Source of the DNA: an uncultured Flavobacteriales bacterium
GTDB lineage: Bacteria > Bacteroidota > Bacteroidia > Flavobacteriales_F > PHOS-HE28
Assembly (NCBI GenBank): GCA_937872175.1
Contig: CALMPI010000012.1
Location: 1 to 64,000 of the forward strand
Direction: 5' to 3'
DNA length: 64,000 nucleotides
Shown: piece by piece, positions 1 to 8,018 of the stretch
Layout: each line of letters begins with the position of its first letter
Position numbering within the stretch: the stretch's first letter is position 1
Program-made: the position numbers and the translations under genes
The notes under the pieces: model-generated
What the model saw: only the letters and a program-made list of their open reading frames with translations
What the model was told of the DNA's origin: nothing
Database searches by the model: none

Positions 1-63
1 CCGACACGCCGACACGCCGACACGCCGACACGCCGACACGCCGACACGCCGACACGCCGACAC
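1..63. repeat. 8-bp tandem repeat (CCGACACG)n
   Basis: The window opens inside a head-to-tail array of the 8-mer CCGACACG, with almost eight perfect copies before it decays into CACAACCCC. The array is cut by the window edge, so its full length is unknown. An 8-bp unit is not a codon multiple and no open frame crosses it, so it looks like an intergenic microsatellite. Confidence 0.9.
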
Positions 64-111
64 AACCCCGATCGATCAAGGTAAGTGGCCCCGCCACCAC
101 CCCCACGAAGA

Positions 112-140
112 AGCCCCCGGCGCTTGACACACCGAGGGCT
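112..140. terminator. Hairpin, possible terminator of an upstream gene
   Basis: AGCCCCCGG pairs with CCGAGGGCT (eight of nine positions; a G-U wobble replaces the mismatch on the minus-strand transcript) around an 11-nt loop. The same hairpin recurs at 2141-2168, ahead of the second copy of the downstream gene pair. It may end transcription entering from the left. The rest of 1-346 holds the 8-bp array and the duplicated leader starting near 175. Confidence 0.4.
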
Positions 141-174
141 CTGCCGCTCATGTCCCACCAAACTACGACGAAAG

Positions 175-513
175 ATGAACACGAGCTAGTGCAAAGGTAC
201 AGACCCTCGGGGAGCAGGCGCATGGCCCCTGGGGTGCCGGTCGCAACGGATGGCCCAAGGCCGATCCGTGCGGGAAGGCAGCGCATCCAATGGGTGTGCT
301 GTCTTCCTGGTGGCCAGGAGCGCCGCAACAAGTAAGGAGAACGTAGATGCCCAGAGCACTCCTTCTTCACTTGATGAACCTGGCCCTCGCCGCGATGGCG
401 ACGGCCCAGAACCTCGTGCCCAACCCGAGCTTCGAGGATACCACCCATTGCTCCCTGTATCAACCGCCGTACGAGGAGGCGGTCGGCTGGTATAGCGCCA
501 ACCTGGCCACACC
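175..513. repeat. Direct repeat, leader plus 5' end of secreted gene (copy 1)
   Basis: Matches 2206-2544 at a constant offset of 2031 bp. Two substitutions lie in the first 34 bp (190 and 208), then 209-513 is identical to 2240-2544 without a mismatch. The block covers the untranslated leader and the first ~55 codons of the 319-aa gene. Identity stops abruptly inside the coding frame, as after a recent gene-conversion tract. Confidence 0.95.
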
Positions 514-1306
514 GGACATCTTCGACTGCGACACGGTGGATCCTTGTGGTACCTTCATGGACCCTACGGACACTGGAATACAGGCAAAGGGATACAGGAC
601 CGCATACGACGGGAACCGATTGGCCGGCGGATTTCATTGGTATGGGACAGACAGCACAGGCAGCTCGCGGGATTACCTGAGCACCAAGCTGCTGGCCGAA
701 CTCGAAGCCGGAAGAAGCTACCGGGTGAGCCTGTACTGTGCACGACCAAAAGGGCACCGACGCGCGATCGATCACATTGGTGTGTACTTCGGCCCGGACA
801 GTATTCACGAACCGCACACCACGGTGCTTCCTCTCATCCCACAGGTTGAGCTCCGTGATCCGAACAACGCATATCTGCTGGATACGAATTGGGTCGAACT
901 GGCGGACACCCTCATGGCGCAAGGCAACGAGCGCTGGCTGGTGATCGGCACCTTCCTGGACGACCCACAAGTGAACGGCATCGACCTGCCCCCCCTGTTC
1001 CCACAGCCCAAGGCCTACTACTACATTGATGCGGTGTCCGTGGTACCGCTGTATGCTGAGGCGGTTGAGGAGCAGCTGGCAGGGTATGCAGAGCTATCGG
1101 CGACGTCCGAGATGATCCGATGGATCAGCAGCGAACCCTTGCGCTCCTTGTTGGTCATTGATGCGGCCGGCCGGTTGGTCTGGCAGCCGCGCGTATCCGC
1201 GAGCCGAGAGGGTGGCGTACTGGTTCCAAGCAGCTTGGCGCAAGGCCTGTACACGGTCATCGCGTACATGGGTGGGCAACGAAGGGTCGTCAGGTTCATC
1301 AAGTAA
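347..1306 (+). CDS. Secreted protein with T9SS-type C-terminal domain (copy 1)
   Basis: 319 aa. Residues 1-21 form a signal peptide (MPRALLLHLMNLALAAMATAQ). The mature start NLVPNPSFED is typical of a carbohydrate-binding-like jelly-roll module that Bacteroidota place at the front of cell-surface proteins. The last ~70 residues (LLVIDAAGRLVW, then SLAQGLYTVIAYMGGQRRVVRFIK-like strands) match a type A T9SS sorting domain, so export to the cell surface is inferred. An AAGGAG stretch lies 6 nt before ATG 347, an unusually good Shine-Dalgarno match for this phylum. Followed after 29 bp by the truncated gene at 1336. Its paralogue is 2378-3337. Ligand unknown. Confidence 0.8.
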   Translation: MPRALLLHLMNLALAAMATAQNLVPNPSFEDTTHCSLYQPPYEEAVGWYSANLATPDIFDCDTVDPCGTFMDPTDTGIQAKGYRTAYDGNRLAGGFHWYGTDSTGSSRDYLSTKLLAELEAGRSYRVSLYCARPKGHRRAIDHIGVYFGPDSIHEPHTTVLPLIPQVELRDPNNAYLLDTNWVELADTLMAQGNERWLVIGTFLDDPQVNGIDLPPLFPQPKAYYYIDAVSVVPLYAEAVEEQLAGYAELSATSEMIRWISSEPLRSLLVIDAAGRLVWQPRVSASREGGVLVPSSLAQGLYTVIAYMGGQRRVVRFIK

Positions 1307-1335
1307 GAAGGGGCCTTGGGCGCAACCCCAAGACC

Positions 1336-1848
1336 ATGAGAACGACAGTTTTCGCAGGAACGTTGATACTTGGTTCCATTACCGCCGTGGCCCAGACTCC
1401 TTGGCTCCTTTCGGGGAATGGAACAACCGACTACACGCTTGACTTCCTAGGCACCACCGATGCTGAGCGGCTTGCTCTTCGGACTTACGACAAGGTCCGC
1501 TTGGTGGTGAACCAGGAAGACAACTACGACATCGGCAGCTTCAGTCTGCTCCCCACAGCGGGCTTTGTCGGCATCAGCCCCAGCAGCTATTTCTGGGACA
1601 ATGGGCCGGGCCCCTTCAGCCGGCTGCATCTGGCGGAGCCCGGTGCCTATGGATACGAGAGCATTGGCTATCGGCCATGGATGCGCAACGGTGTCACCTT
1701 CACGGGCAACAGCGACCAGATGTACATCGGGCAGAAGTACACCTACGACAACCCCGAAGAGCCCGAGTCCGGTGAGTTGAACAACTATACCGATGCCATC
1801 GTGCAGTGGAGCGACAACCCGGGCACCTGGCTCCGTCGTACGAGCTGA
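1336..1848 (+). pseudogene. Truncated copy of the S74/T9SS surface protein
   Basis: 170 codons beginning with a signal peptide (MRTTVFAGTLILGSITAVAQ) and matching the first ~170 residues of the 724-aa protein at 3370-5544. Residues ~80-162 are encoded by DNA identical to the paralogue (1573-1823 equals 3601-3851). Right after PGTWL the frame diverges to RRTS and stops, so the repeat region, S74 domain and sorting domain are missing. Without a sorting domain it may be exported to the periplasm only, or not function at all. The break coincides with the end of the identical block, which suggests loss by recombination. Confidence 0.75.
1573..1823. repeat. 251-bp identical block shared with 3601-3851
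   Basis: Every base from ATCAGCCCC to CAACCCGGG agrees with 3601-3851 (offset 2028 bp), while the flanking coding sequence of the two paralogues is clearly diverged. It encodes the SPSSYFWDNGPGPFSRLHL segment and the following ~60 residues. Confidence 0.95.
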
Positions 1849-1986
1849 TCGGTAAAGCCCACATGAAGTTTTCAACCAGTAGCACCAACTGGCTCGTCGT
1901 CGACTATTTTCGACCTGCCATGCCTGCCGGGAACCACACCCCCAGTGAACGCGGACCGCACGTGAACGGGCCACAGGCCTGCGGCT

Positions 1987-2097
1987 GGAGGCAGGTGGCC
2001 GGAAGCAGGAAGCAGGAGACTGGAGACAGGAAGCAGGAGACTGGAGACAGGAAGCAGGAGTCAGGAGTCAGGAGGCAGGAGGCAGGAGGCCGACAAG
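1987..2097. repeat. AG-rich degenerate minisatellite
   Basis: Repeats of AGGAAGCAGGAGACTGGAGAC decay into AGGAGTCAGGAGGCAGGAGG. The whole stretch 1849-2377 has no convincing gene: it holds this repeat, the hairpin at 2141-2168 and the duplicated leader from 2206. Related purine-rich repeats appear at 5700-5927 and 40290-40360. Confidence 0.85.
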
Positions 2098-2140
2098 CCT
2101 GGGACCTACCAAGTTAACCTCACCAACCATCGATGAATGA

Positions 2141-2168
2141 AGCCCCCGGCGCGCAAACACCGAGGGCT
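2141..2168. terminator. Hairpin between tandem gene pairs
   Basis: AGCCCCCGG and CCGAGGGCT form a stem around CGCGCAAACA, followed by TTTGG. It is the counterpart of 112-140 and lies after the truncated gene of copy 1, so it probably terminates that unit. Confidence 0.45.
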
Positions 2169-2205
2169 TTGGTCGCTCAACATTCACCCCCTAAGGCATA
2201 GGAAC

Positions 2206-2544
2206 ATGAACACGAGCTAGCGCAAAGGTACAGACCCTTGGGGAGCAGGCGCATGGCCCCTGGGGTGCCGGTCGCAACGGATGGCCCAAGGCCGATCCGT
2301 GCGGGAAGGCAGCGCATCCAATGGGTGTGCTGTCTTCCTGGTGGCCAGGAGCGCCGCAACAAGTAAGGAGAACGTAGATGCCCAGAGCACTCCTTCTTCA
2401 CTTGATGAACCTGGCCCTCGCCGCGATGGCGACGGCCCAGAACCTCGTGCCCAACCCGAGCTTCGAGGATACCACCCATTGCTCCCTGTATCAACCGCCG
2501 TACGAGGAGGCGGTCGGCTGGTATAGCGCCAACCTGGCCACACC
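2206..2544. repeat. Direct repeat, leader plus 5' end of secreted gene (copy 2)
   Basis: Second member of the repeat described at 175-513; identical from 2240 to 2544. Confidence 0.95.
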
Positions 2545-3337
2545 TGATATCTGGGATTGCGACACCATAGCACCATGTGGTCGATTCATGGATGAAACAG
2601 ACTCAGGAATCCAGGTAAAAGGCTACAAGGCCGCATTTGATGGATCTCGATTTGCTGGTGGATTTCACTGGTATGGACCTGGAGGCACCGCTGGTACTCG
2701 GGAGTACTTGAGCACCCGGTTACAGACGGAACTTGTGTCGGGCCAGGCGTACCGTGTGTCGATGTATTGTGCACGCCCGAAGGGCCATCGACGTGCAATT
2801 GACCACATCGGTGTCTACTTCGGCCCGGACAGTATCCATACGCAAATCACCACGGCCTTGCCAGTTATACCACAAGTGGAACTTCGTGATCCGATGAGCC
2901 CCTATCTGGTTGACACGGCTTGGACCCAACTCGTGGATACCTTTCTGGCAGTGGGTGGCGAACGTTGGATGGTGTTTGGTACGTTTCAGAACGATGATGA
3001 GGTGATTGGAATCGATCTGATGCCGTTGTGGCCATCAGATGATGCCTACTACTACATTGACGCTGTTGCGGTAGAAGCGGTCGCAGAACAGGCGGTAAAC
3101 TCGCCAATGGCTTCGACAGTTCGCTTATGGTCTTTTGCTGGATACATAGGTTGGCAAGGCGACTCGGCACTTTGGGAGTTGCTGGTTTTGGACCCGCGTG
3201 GACGACTTGTTCTCAAGGTCAATCCGCTACCAGGAAACGAAGGCAGTATTCCGTTGCCACCTGATCTGGCCGAGGGACCATACATCGCAAGGGCGACCTC
3301 ATCCACAGGAACGTCTGTGTTGAAGTTCATCAAATGA
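2378..3337 (+). CDS. Secreted protein with T9SS-type C-terminal domain (copy 2)
   Basis: 319 aa, the same length as its paralogue at 347-1306 and identical to it over the first ~55 residues (signal peptide plus NLVPNPSFED start). Afterwards the two differ steadily, but motifs such as YCARPKGHRRAIDHIGVYFG and AYYYIDAV are kept. The C-terminus (LLVLDPRGRLVL ... VLKFIK) again looks like a type A T9SS sorting strand set. From 2546 onward the DNA is visibly AT-richer than copy 1 and neighbouring host genes, which suggests that part came from a diverged allele. Stop overlaps an upstream in-frame ATG of the next gene; co-transcription is likely. Confidence 0.8.
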   Translation: MPRALLLHLMNLALAAMATAQNLVPNPSFEDTTHCSLYQPPYEEAVGWYSANLATPDIWDCDTIAPCGRFMDETDSGIQVKGYKAAFDGSRFAGGFHWYGPGGTAGTREYLSTRLQTELVSGQAYRVSMYCARPKGHRRAIDHIGVYFGPDSIHTQITTALPVIPQVELRDPMSPYLVDTAWTQLVDTFLAVGGERWMVFGTFQNDDEVIGIDLMPLWPSDDAYYYIDAVAVEAVAEQAVNSPMASTVRLWSFAGYIGWQGDSALWELLVLDPRGRLVLKVNPLPGNEGSIPLPPDLAEGPYIARATSSTGTSVLKFIK

Positions 3338-3369
3338 ATGGATGCTCTCGGGCAGTAATACCCGAAGAG

Positions 3370-5544
3370 ATGAAGAACAGCGTACTGCTCGGAATATTAA
3401 TCCTGAGCACTTTCACCGTTAGGGGTCAGTGGATGGAGTCTGGTAATACAGGAACGGACTGGACCACTGAATTTCTTGGAACCACTGATGATGTGCGACT
3501 GACGTTGCGCACATACGACAAGTTTCGCCTTGTGGTAAACGAGGAGGACAATTACACCATAGAGAGCTTCTCTTCAATCCCTACAATGGGCTTCGTGGGT
3601 ATCAGCCCCAGCAGCTATTTCTGGGACAATGGGCCGGGCCCCTTCAGCCGGCTGCATCTGGCGGAGCCCGGTGCCTATGGATACGAGAGCATTGGCTATC
3701 GGCCATGGATGCGCAACGGTGTCACCTTCACGGGCAACAGCGACCAGATGTACATCGGGCAGAAGTACACCTACGACAACCCCGAAGAGCCCGAGTCCGG
3801 TGAGTTGAACAACTATACCGATGCCATCGTGCAGTGGAGCGACAACCCGGGTACTTGGCTCAGCGATCGCATGCGCTTCATCTTCACCTCGGAGTACAGC
3901 AGCTCCAACCCCACCGGTAGCAACTCCATGGAGGGCTTGGAGGCCATGCAGCTCTATCCGCACGACAGCGGTTCGGAGGTGTTCGTGGGCATCGGCGATT
4001 GGTTCGGCCAGAGCGCCACGCCGGATGAACGGCTGGACGTGTTGGACCGCACGATCATGATCCGCAGGCTGGTGCCGGACTATGAGGATGGCCAGCTGGA
4101 CCGCTTGGTGGTGACGGATGCGGATGGCCGTTTGCATTGGCGCGCAGTGAGTTCACTACCAGTGGCTGCTGACAATTGCGAATGGACGATGAGCAGCACA
4201 TCACCGAACCACGTGATCACCGCAGTGGGTGCGGCCAACGGTGCGCGTCCTGACGATGCCGAGAACGTTGGGATCGGTGACAGTTCGCCCGAAGCCAAAC
4301 TGGACGTGCTGCGGAACTATACCTCCTCCAATGACCTTGGGTTGCAGGTTTACACCAATGGTGACAACAACGGCACCGAGAACATCGGTCTGAAATGCGG
4401 GGTGCAGACCGCCAGCGGACAGACCTCGGGCAACGAGCACTACGGTGTGCATTCTCGGGCGTTCGACGGGGCAGGGAAGAACTACGGTGTATATGGTCGG
4501 GGCTGGCTCAATACCGGCAAGACCACCACGGACAACATGGGTGTCCACGGGGACACGGAGAACGGCTCGGGGCAGGCCACCAATGCGTACGGTGTAAAAG
4601 GCTATAGCAGTGGGCTGCCGACCACCCAGGGCTTCGGCGTACATGGCTACGTGCATACCACGCCGACCGACTCGAGCAGCGCTGTGCTGTTGGCCGGCGT
4701 GTACGGGAGCGTGCAACACGCGAACTACCCCAACCGATGGGCGGCCTACTTCGTGGGTGCAGGGCTCCACACGGCCGGCGTTTGGCAGACCTCTGACGCC
4801 ATGCTGAAGCAGAATGTTACGGACCTCCTGAATGCGTCCGATATCCTGGCCCAATTGCAGCCTAAGCGCTACCAGTTCCGGACAGGAGATTATCCGCAAC
4901 TGGGATTGCCCGAGGGATCTCATGACGGTATCATGGCCGGCGATCTCCAAGCCGTACTTCCCAACTTGGTGCGCACCGTGAACCATCCGGCCGTGTTGGA
5001 TACGCTGGGCAATGTGATCCACCCAGCAGTGAGCTTTAAGGCCGTGAATAGCGACGGTCTGATCCCTATTCTCGTTGGGGCGAGCAACGAACACACGACC
5101 GAGCTGAACACTTTGCAGGACCAAGTTTCTCAGCTCCAGCAGCAGATCGCCACTCTGCAACAAGACCTGGCCACCTGTTGCGCGGCGCACGGCAGCACGG
5201 ATGGGCGCAGCATGAGCCCAGGCGCAGGGGCACACCTTCGCCAAGGCTTCGGCGATGCGAACGCAGGAGCAGGTGAGGCCCTGCGCACCGACCTGTTCAT
5301 CGTGCCCAACCCGGTGGCGGACCACACGCAGCTGCGGTACACAGTGGCCACGCCGGGCCGCACGCGCCTGGAGGTGAGCGATGCCAGTGGCAAGCGATTG
5401 GAGGTGCTGGAGGAGGCCGTGCGTGAAGCCGGTGCCTACGCCCACGACTGGACCACCACGGATCTCGCGCCAGGCACCTACCACGTCACGCTGTACCTCA
5501 ACGACAGCTTCGTGGTGAAGAAGGCGGTGAAGGTGGGGCGGTAA
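3370..5544 (+). CDS. Surface protein with peptidase-S74 chaperone domain and T9SS sorting domain
   Basis: 724 aa. The start at 3370 is preferred over 3334 because it puts a signal peptide (MKNSVLLGILILSTFTVRGQ) at the N-terminus, as in the truncated paralogue. Residues ~20-260 are shared with that paralogue. Residues ~310-465 form glycine-rich fibre-like repeats (YGVxxR, YGVKGYSSG, GVHGY). Around 470-610 lies an intramolecular chaperone domain of the endosialidase/tail-fibre S74 family, with the catalytic pair S475 and K480 in the motif TSDAMLK. A coiled coil (TTELNTLQDQVSQLQQQIATL) follows, then a type A T9SS domain (FIVPNPVADHTQLRY ... ) at ~650-724. Probably a trimeric surface fibre. A strong hairpin terminator follows. 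Confidence 0.8.
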   Translation: MKNSVLLGILILSTFTVRGQWMESGNTGTDWTTEFLGTTDDVRLTLRTYDKFRLVVNEEDNYTIESFSSIPTMGFVGISPSSYFWDNGPGPFSRLHLAEPGAYGYESIGYRPWMRNGVTFTGNSDQMYIGQKYTYDNPEEPESGELNNYTDAIVQWSDNPGTWLSDRMRFIFTSEYSSSNPTGSNSMEGLEAMQLYPHDSGSEVFVGIGDWFGQSATPDERLDVLDRTIMIRRLVPDYEDGQLDRLVVTDADGRLHWRAVSSLPVAADNCEWTMSSTSPNHVITAVGAANGARPDDAENVGIGDSSPEAKLDVLRNYTSSNDLGLQVYTNGDNNGTENIGLKCGVQTASGQTSGNEHYGVHSRAFDGAGKNYGVYGRGWLNTGKTTTDNMGVHGDTENGSGQATNAYGVKGYSSGLPTTQGFGVHGYVHTTPTDSSSAVLLAGVYGSVQHANYPNRWAAYFVGAGLHTAGVWQTSDAMLKQNVTDLLNASDILAQLQPKRYQFRTGDYPQLGLPEGSHDGIMAGDLQAVLPNLVRTVNHPAVLDTLGNVIHPAVSFKAVNSDGLIPILVGASNEHTTELNTLQDQVSQLQQQIATLQQDLATCCAAHGSTDGRSMSPGAGAHLRQGFGDANAGAGEALRTDLFIVPNPVADHTQLRYTVATPGRTRLEVSDASGKRLEVLEEAVREAGAYAHDWTTTDLAPGTYHVTLYLNDSFVVKKAVKVGR
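3601..3851. repeat. 251-bp identical block shared with 1573-1823
   Basis: Partner of the block at 1573-1823, inside the 724-aa gene. Confidence 0.95.
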
Positions 5545-5562
5545 CGTTGCGTTGAACCCTGG

Positions 5563-5598
5563 CCGAGGGCCGCTTCGCATTCGCGGGGCGGCCCTCGG
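5563..5598 (+). terminator. Strong rho-independent-type hairpin
   Basis: CCGAGGGCCGC (5563-5573) pairs perfectly with GCGGCCCTCGG (5588-5598) around a 14-nt loop, 19 bp after the stop codon of the 724-aa gene. The U-tract is weak (TGTTCG). Confidence 0.75.
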
Positions 5599-5699
5599 TG
5601 TTCGGGTACACGTCCACAGGGCCGGATGTGCACCTGCTGGATGCCACACGGTGACTGAGCGGGGGGAGGGTGGTGGTATATCCGCTGTAGCCTAGCGCG

Positions 5700-5927
5700 A
5701 AGGAGGGGTGGAGTGAAGGAGGAACATGGAGGAAGAAGGAACAAGGAGGAGGAACCAAGAAGAAAGATGGACGCCTGCGCCGGAGGGTTGGTCGAGGGAA
5801 TGGGTTCTGTGCGAGTTGGGAGTCTGCTGCGTCGGGAGTCCAGGGAGTCGGGAGTCTGCCGAGTCCTCTGAGTCGGGAGAGTGAAGAGCCGGCTGAGTCG
5901 GGAGTCTGATCGGTCGGGAGGCTGAGG
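5700..5927. repeat. Purine-rich tract and degenerate GTCGGGAGTCTG repeats
   Basis: 5700-5768 is almost pure A/G; 5731-5768 matches 39784-39820 with about one mismatch. 5815-5927 holds six or so degenerate copies of GTCGGGAGTCTG. No gene is visible between 5545 and 6030. Confidence 0.75.
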
Positions 5928-6366
5928 CGACCTGACGGCCGCGGTGGACATGGGCTCACGCGATGGGCGCAGGGATGGGAAGCCAGGCAGCGGCCATCGG
6001 CGAGCAGCGGAACATCCCGAAGCGTCGCGCTCACTTGGCCATGCGCACGGTGGCGGCCTGGGCGGCGCGCTGCTGCTCGGTCCAGGCGGCCAGGTCCATG
6101 GTGGGGTCCACGAAGGGGGCGACCATGCGGCGCTCGGTGCGCACCGGCTTGCCCTTGGCGGCCTTGCGGGGGGCGGAGGCGAAGGTGCCCTGGACCAGGG
6201 TGAGGACGCTCACGAGGATCAGAAGGCTGCGGAGGGTGGCGGTGCGGGTCATGGCGTGGGTCGGGGTTCGTTGGTGACCCAAAGCAAGGCCCGGAAGCGG
6301 GGGTAGCGTGAGCCCGGCCGAGCAGGTGGCGGCCGGCAGGGAGCAAGTGGCGGGTGTGGCCAGGGG
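5928..6366. repeat. 439-bp perfect direct duplication (left copy)
   Basis: Identical base for base to 39828-40266 (offset 33,900). It contains the small secreted-protein gene and its upstream region. The two copies bracket the prophage. Removing the prophage and one target repeat would leave them about 575 bp apart, so they look like a host tandem duplication that predates or accompanies insertion. Confidence 0.95.
6031..6252 (-). CDS. Small secreted protein, duplicate 1
   Basis: 73 aa from ATG 6252 (MTRTATLRSLLILVSVLTLVQGTFA is a clear signal peptide; a start 10 codons further out would spoil it). The mature part is short and basic, with the segment PFVDPTMDLAAWTEQQRAAQ. No known domain is recognised. 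The identical gene lies at 39931-40152 beyond the prophage. Absolute identity, including flanks, shows recent duplication rather than selection on the protein. Confidence 0.6.
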   Translation of the reverse strand: MTRTATLRSLLILVSVLTLVQGTFASAPRKAAKGKPVRTERRMVAPFVDPTMDLAAWTEQQRAAQAATVRMAK

Positions 6367-6404
6367 GAGGCTGCGGGAGAGGAGTGCCCTTCACGCAGAG
6401 GTGC

Positions 6405-6408
6405 AGAG
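6405..6408. repeat. Putative target-site duplication (left)
   Basis: AGAG directly before the inferred left end; repeated at 39730-39733 directly after the right end. Joining the flanks gives GCAGAGGTGCAGAGGACGC, an internally repetitive and plausible uninterrupted host sequence. Mu makes 5 bp, so either this element makes 4 bp or one base has changed. Confidence 0.5.
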
Positions 6409-6433
6409 TAGGGGGCGGAATTCCAGAGGGACA
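6409..6433 (+). other. Left terminal inverted repeat and transposase-binding site L1
   Basis: CGGAATTCCAGAGGGACA at 6416-6433 preceded by TAGGGGG. It is the inverted counterpart of the right-end site at 39705-39722 (TGTCCCGGTGGAATTCCG), differing at three positions. Role as transposase binding site is inferred from position and symmetry. Confidence 0.7.
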
Positions 6434-6508
6434 TAAACGGGCAATGCCAGAAAACGGCGCATCCAACACGCTGTCAGGGAGTTAAGCCCGGAAACGGCGA
6501 CACCCCGC

Positions 6509-6526
6509 CGGAATTCCACCGGGACG
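6509..6526 (+). other. Internal left-end transposase-binding site L2
   Basis: CGGAATTCCACCGGGACG is the exact inverted complement of the core of the right-end site R1, 93 bp inside L1. Multiple sites per end are normal for Mu-type transposases. The stretch 6434-6751 otherwise holds no gene; GAAAACGGCG/GGAAACGGCG repeats at 6449 and 6489 are also present. Confidence 0.7.
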
Positions 6527-6731
6527 ATCAGGGTGCGATCTCGTGGAGTTTGAAGCGGACGGGGCCCCCTGGGGAGTACCCAGCTTCCAGTGGCCGGACG
6601 GAACGGCCTGAAAGCGCCCAAAGCCGCGCCAGAATTGAACAAACCGCCAGGCCGAGGGGCCGAAGGAAAGCCGGGGACCGCGCCCTACCGCGGCCCCCAG
6701 GCCCTCCCCCTTGACCGCCTCCAACCGGCGA

Positions 6732-6765
6732 TTAGATCCCTATTAGATCCCTCATTTAGATCCCT
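6732..6765. repeat. Three copies of TTAGATCCCT
   Basis: Copies at 6732-6741, 6743-6752 and 6756-6765 run into the 3' end of the last early gene. Function unknown. Confidence 0.8.
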
Positions 6766-7033
6766 CTGATGTTGGGATCCCAGGAGCCTGTTCCGGCCCC
6801 TCCCCGAACTCCAGCCGACCCTGTTCGGCGGGTGTCTCCTGGTCGGCCTGGGCCTTGTACCGGCTCACCAGCTTGGCGATGTACTGGGAGCTGAGGTAGA
6901 ACTTGGTGGAGGCCATTTCCAGGACGGCCGCGTACCGGTACTTGTGGACCCCATTGACACGCTCCTCCATGCGCTCCATCACGAACTGGTAGATGTCGCG
7001 ATCTCTCCTCTCCTGGTGGTTGCGTACCGGCAT
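6752..7033 (-). CDS. Phage early protein, unknown
   Basis: 93 aa, last gene of the leftward early operon. The N-terminal half is charged and helical (RDRDIYQFVMERMEERV) and the middle (STKFYLSSQYIAKLVSRYK) could be a helix-turn-helix, which would suit a small DNA-binding regulator, but no family is recognised. Start ATG 7033 shares ATGA with the stop of the upstream gene, so translation is probably coupled. Confidence 0.6.
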   Translation of the reverse strand: MPVRNHQERRDRDIYQFVMERMEERVNGVHKYRYAAVLEMASTKFYLSSQYIAKLVSRYKAQADQETPAEQGRLEFGEGPEQAPGIPTSEGSK

Positions 7034-7674
7034 CAGTGGGCGGGTTTGAAGTCGATGATGGCACCATCCCGACCCACCACGGCCGTGAGGCCGAGGCTGC
7101 GCAGGTGCCGGCGGTAGGCGGTGATGTCCTCACCGCTGAGCTTGCGCTCGTACTCCTTGCTGTAATGGTCCGGCCAGCGGCTGGCGGCCGGCGCGGCCAT
7201 GGCGGCCCGCACCTCGTTCCAATACCGGGCGAGGTTGGCCACGCTCTGCTTGCCGCGCCAGAGCCAGGTGGTGGCGTTCTGGGGCATGTCCTTGTCGTTG
7301 AGGTACCAGGCGAGCAGGTCCTCGTTCACCGGCAGCTTGCTGAGCATACCGGCATCCTTGCTGTTGACGCGATACTTGAGGCCCTTGTGCTCCTCGTAGA
7401 GCCGGCACCAGAGCGCCACCTTGCTGTTGGCCGCCATGACCGGTTCAGCCTCGGTGATGACGCAGCCGGCGTCCAGGAGCTCGACCCGCAGGGGCTCCCA
7501 GTGGATGGCCGCCCGGGGCTGCAGGCCGGCGATGCAACTACCCAGGATCGGCGCCAGGCGCGCCGCGATGCTGCGGCCGTCCAGGTAGACGCTGCGGATG
7601 GTGCCTGTGCCGTCATCGACGAGCAGCCGCGCCCGCTCGGTACCGTGCTCGCTATGCCGCACCTCGTAGATCAT
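7033..7674 (-). CDS. Phage early protein, unknown
   Basis: 213 aa, not recognised. Residues 1-35 look like a beta-rich module (TERARLLVDDGTGTIRSVYLDG); the rest is mixed alpha/beta with LYEEHKGLKYRV and WLWRGKQSVANLARYWNEV. Overlaps both neighbours by ATGA (7671-7674 and 7033-7035). Position between GemA-type and terminal early genes only suggests a role in lytic growth or host take-over. Confidence 0.6.
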   Translation of the reverse strand: MIYEVRHSEHGTERARLLVDDGTGTIRSVYLDGRSIAARLAPILGSCIAGLQPRAAIHWEPLRVELLDAGCVITEAEPVMAANSKVALWCRLYEEHKGLKYRVNSKDAGMLSKLPVNEDLLAWYLNDKDMPQNATTWLWRGKQSVANLARYWNEVRAAMAAPAASRWPDHYSKEYERKLSGEDITAYRRHLRSLGLTAVVGRDGAIIDFKPAH

Positions 7675-8018
7675 GCGGTGGCCTGGTCGATGTGCCCACA
7701 GACCACGAGCACGCCGGGCCAGCGGCGCATGTCATCCTTGGTCATGTGCATGGCGTAGACGGCCAGGAGCGCCAGGGCCTCCTCGGTAGGCACGTGGAGG
7801 CGATACTCGTTCTTGATGATGAGGCTGGTCTTGCGCAGGCGGTAGAGCAGCCTGGCGGCCAGCAGCGGCAGCATGCGTGCCATCACCCTGGAGGCGATGG
7901 GCTTCCCGGCCGTGTTGATGCGCACGGCCGGTGCGCTGTGGGCATCGCAGTATGCGGCCAGGAAGCCACATACATCGTGCACGTGCATGTTGATGAGGAC
8001 CAGGCGCAACTTATCCAT
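7671..8018 (-). CDS. Phage early protein, unknown
   Basis: 115 aa from ATG 8018; the start is chosen because the ATG lies inside the end of the GemA-like frame (ATGGATAA). A longer in-frame extension upstream is low-complexity shadow of gemA. Contains MHVHDVCGFLAAYCDAH and a basic helical middle (ARLLYRLRKTSLIIKNEYRL). No family recognised. Confidence 0.6.
   Translation of the reverse strand: MDKLRLVLINMHVHDVCGFLAAYCDAHSAPAVRINTAGKPIASRVMARMLPLLAARLLYRLRKTSLIIKNEYRLHVPTEEALALLAVYAMHMTKDDMRRWPGVLVVCGHIDQATA

Noticed and set aside
1..63. CRISPR array
   Set aside because: Units are contiguous 8-mers without spacers and no cas gene is present.
1987..2097. CRISPR array
   Set aside because: Degenerate repeats without regular spacers.
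3334..3369. Upstream ATG 3334 as start of the S74 protein
   Set aside because: Would add 12 residues before the signal peptide and overlaps the preceding stop; 3370 matches the paralogue's start.
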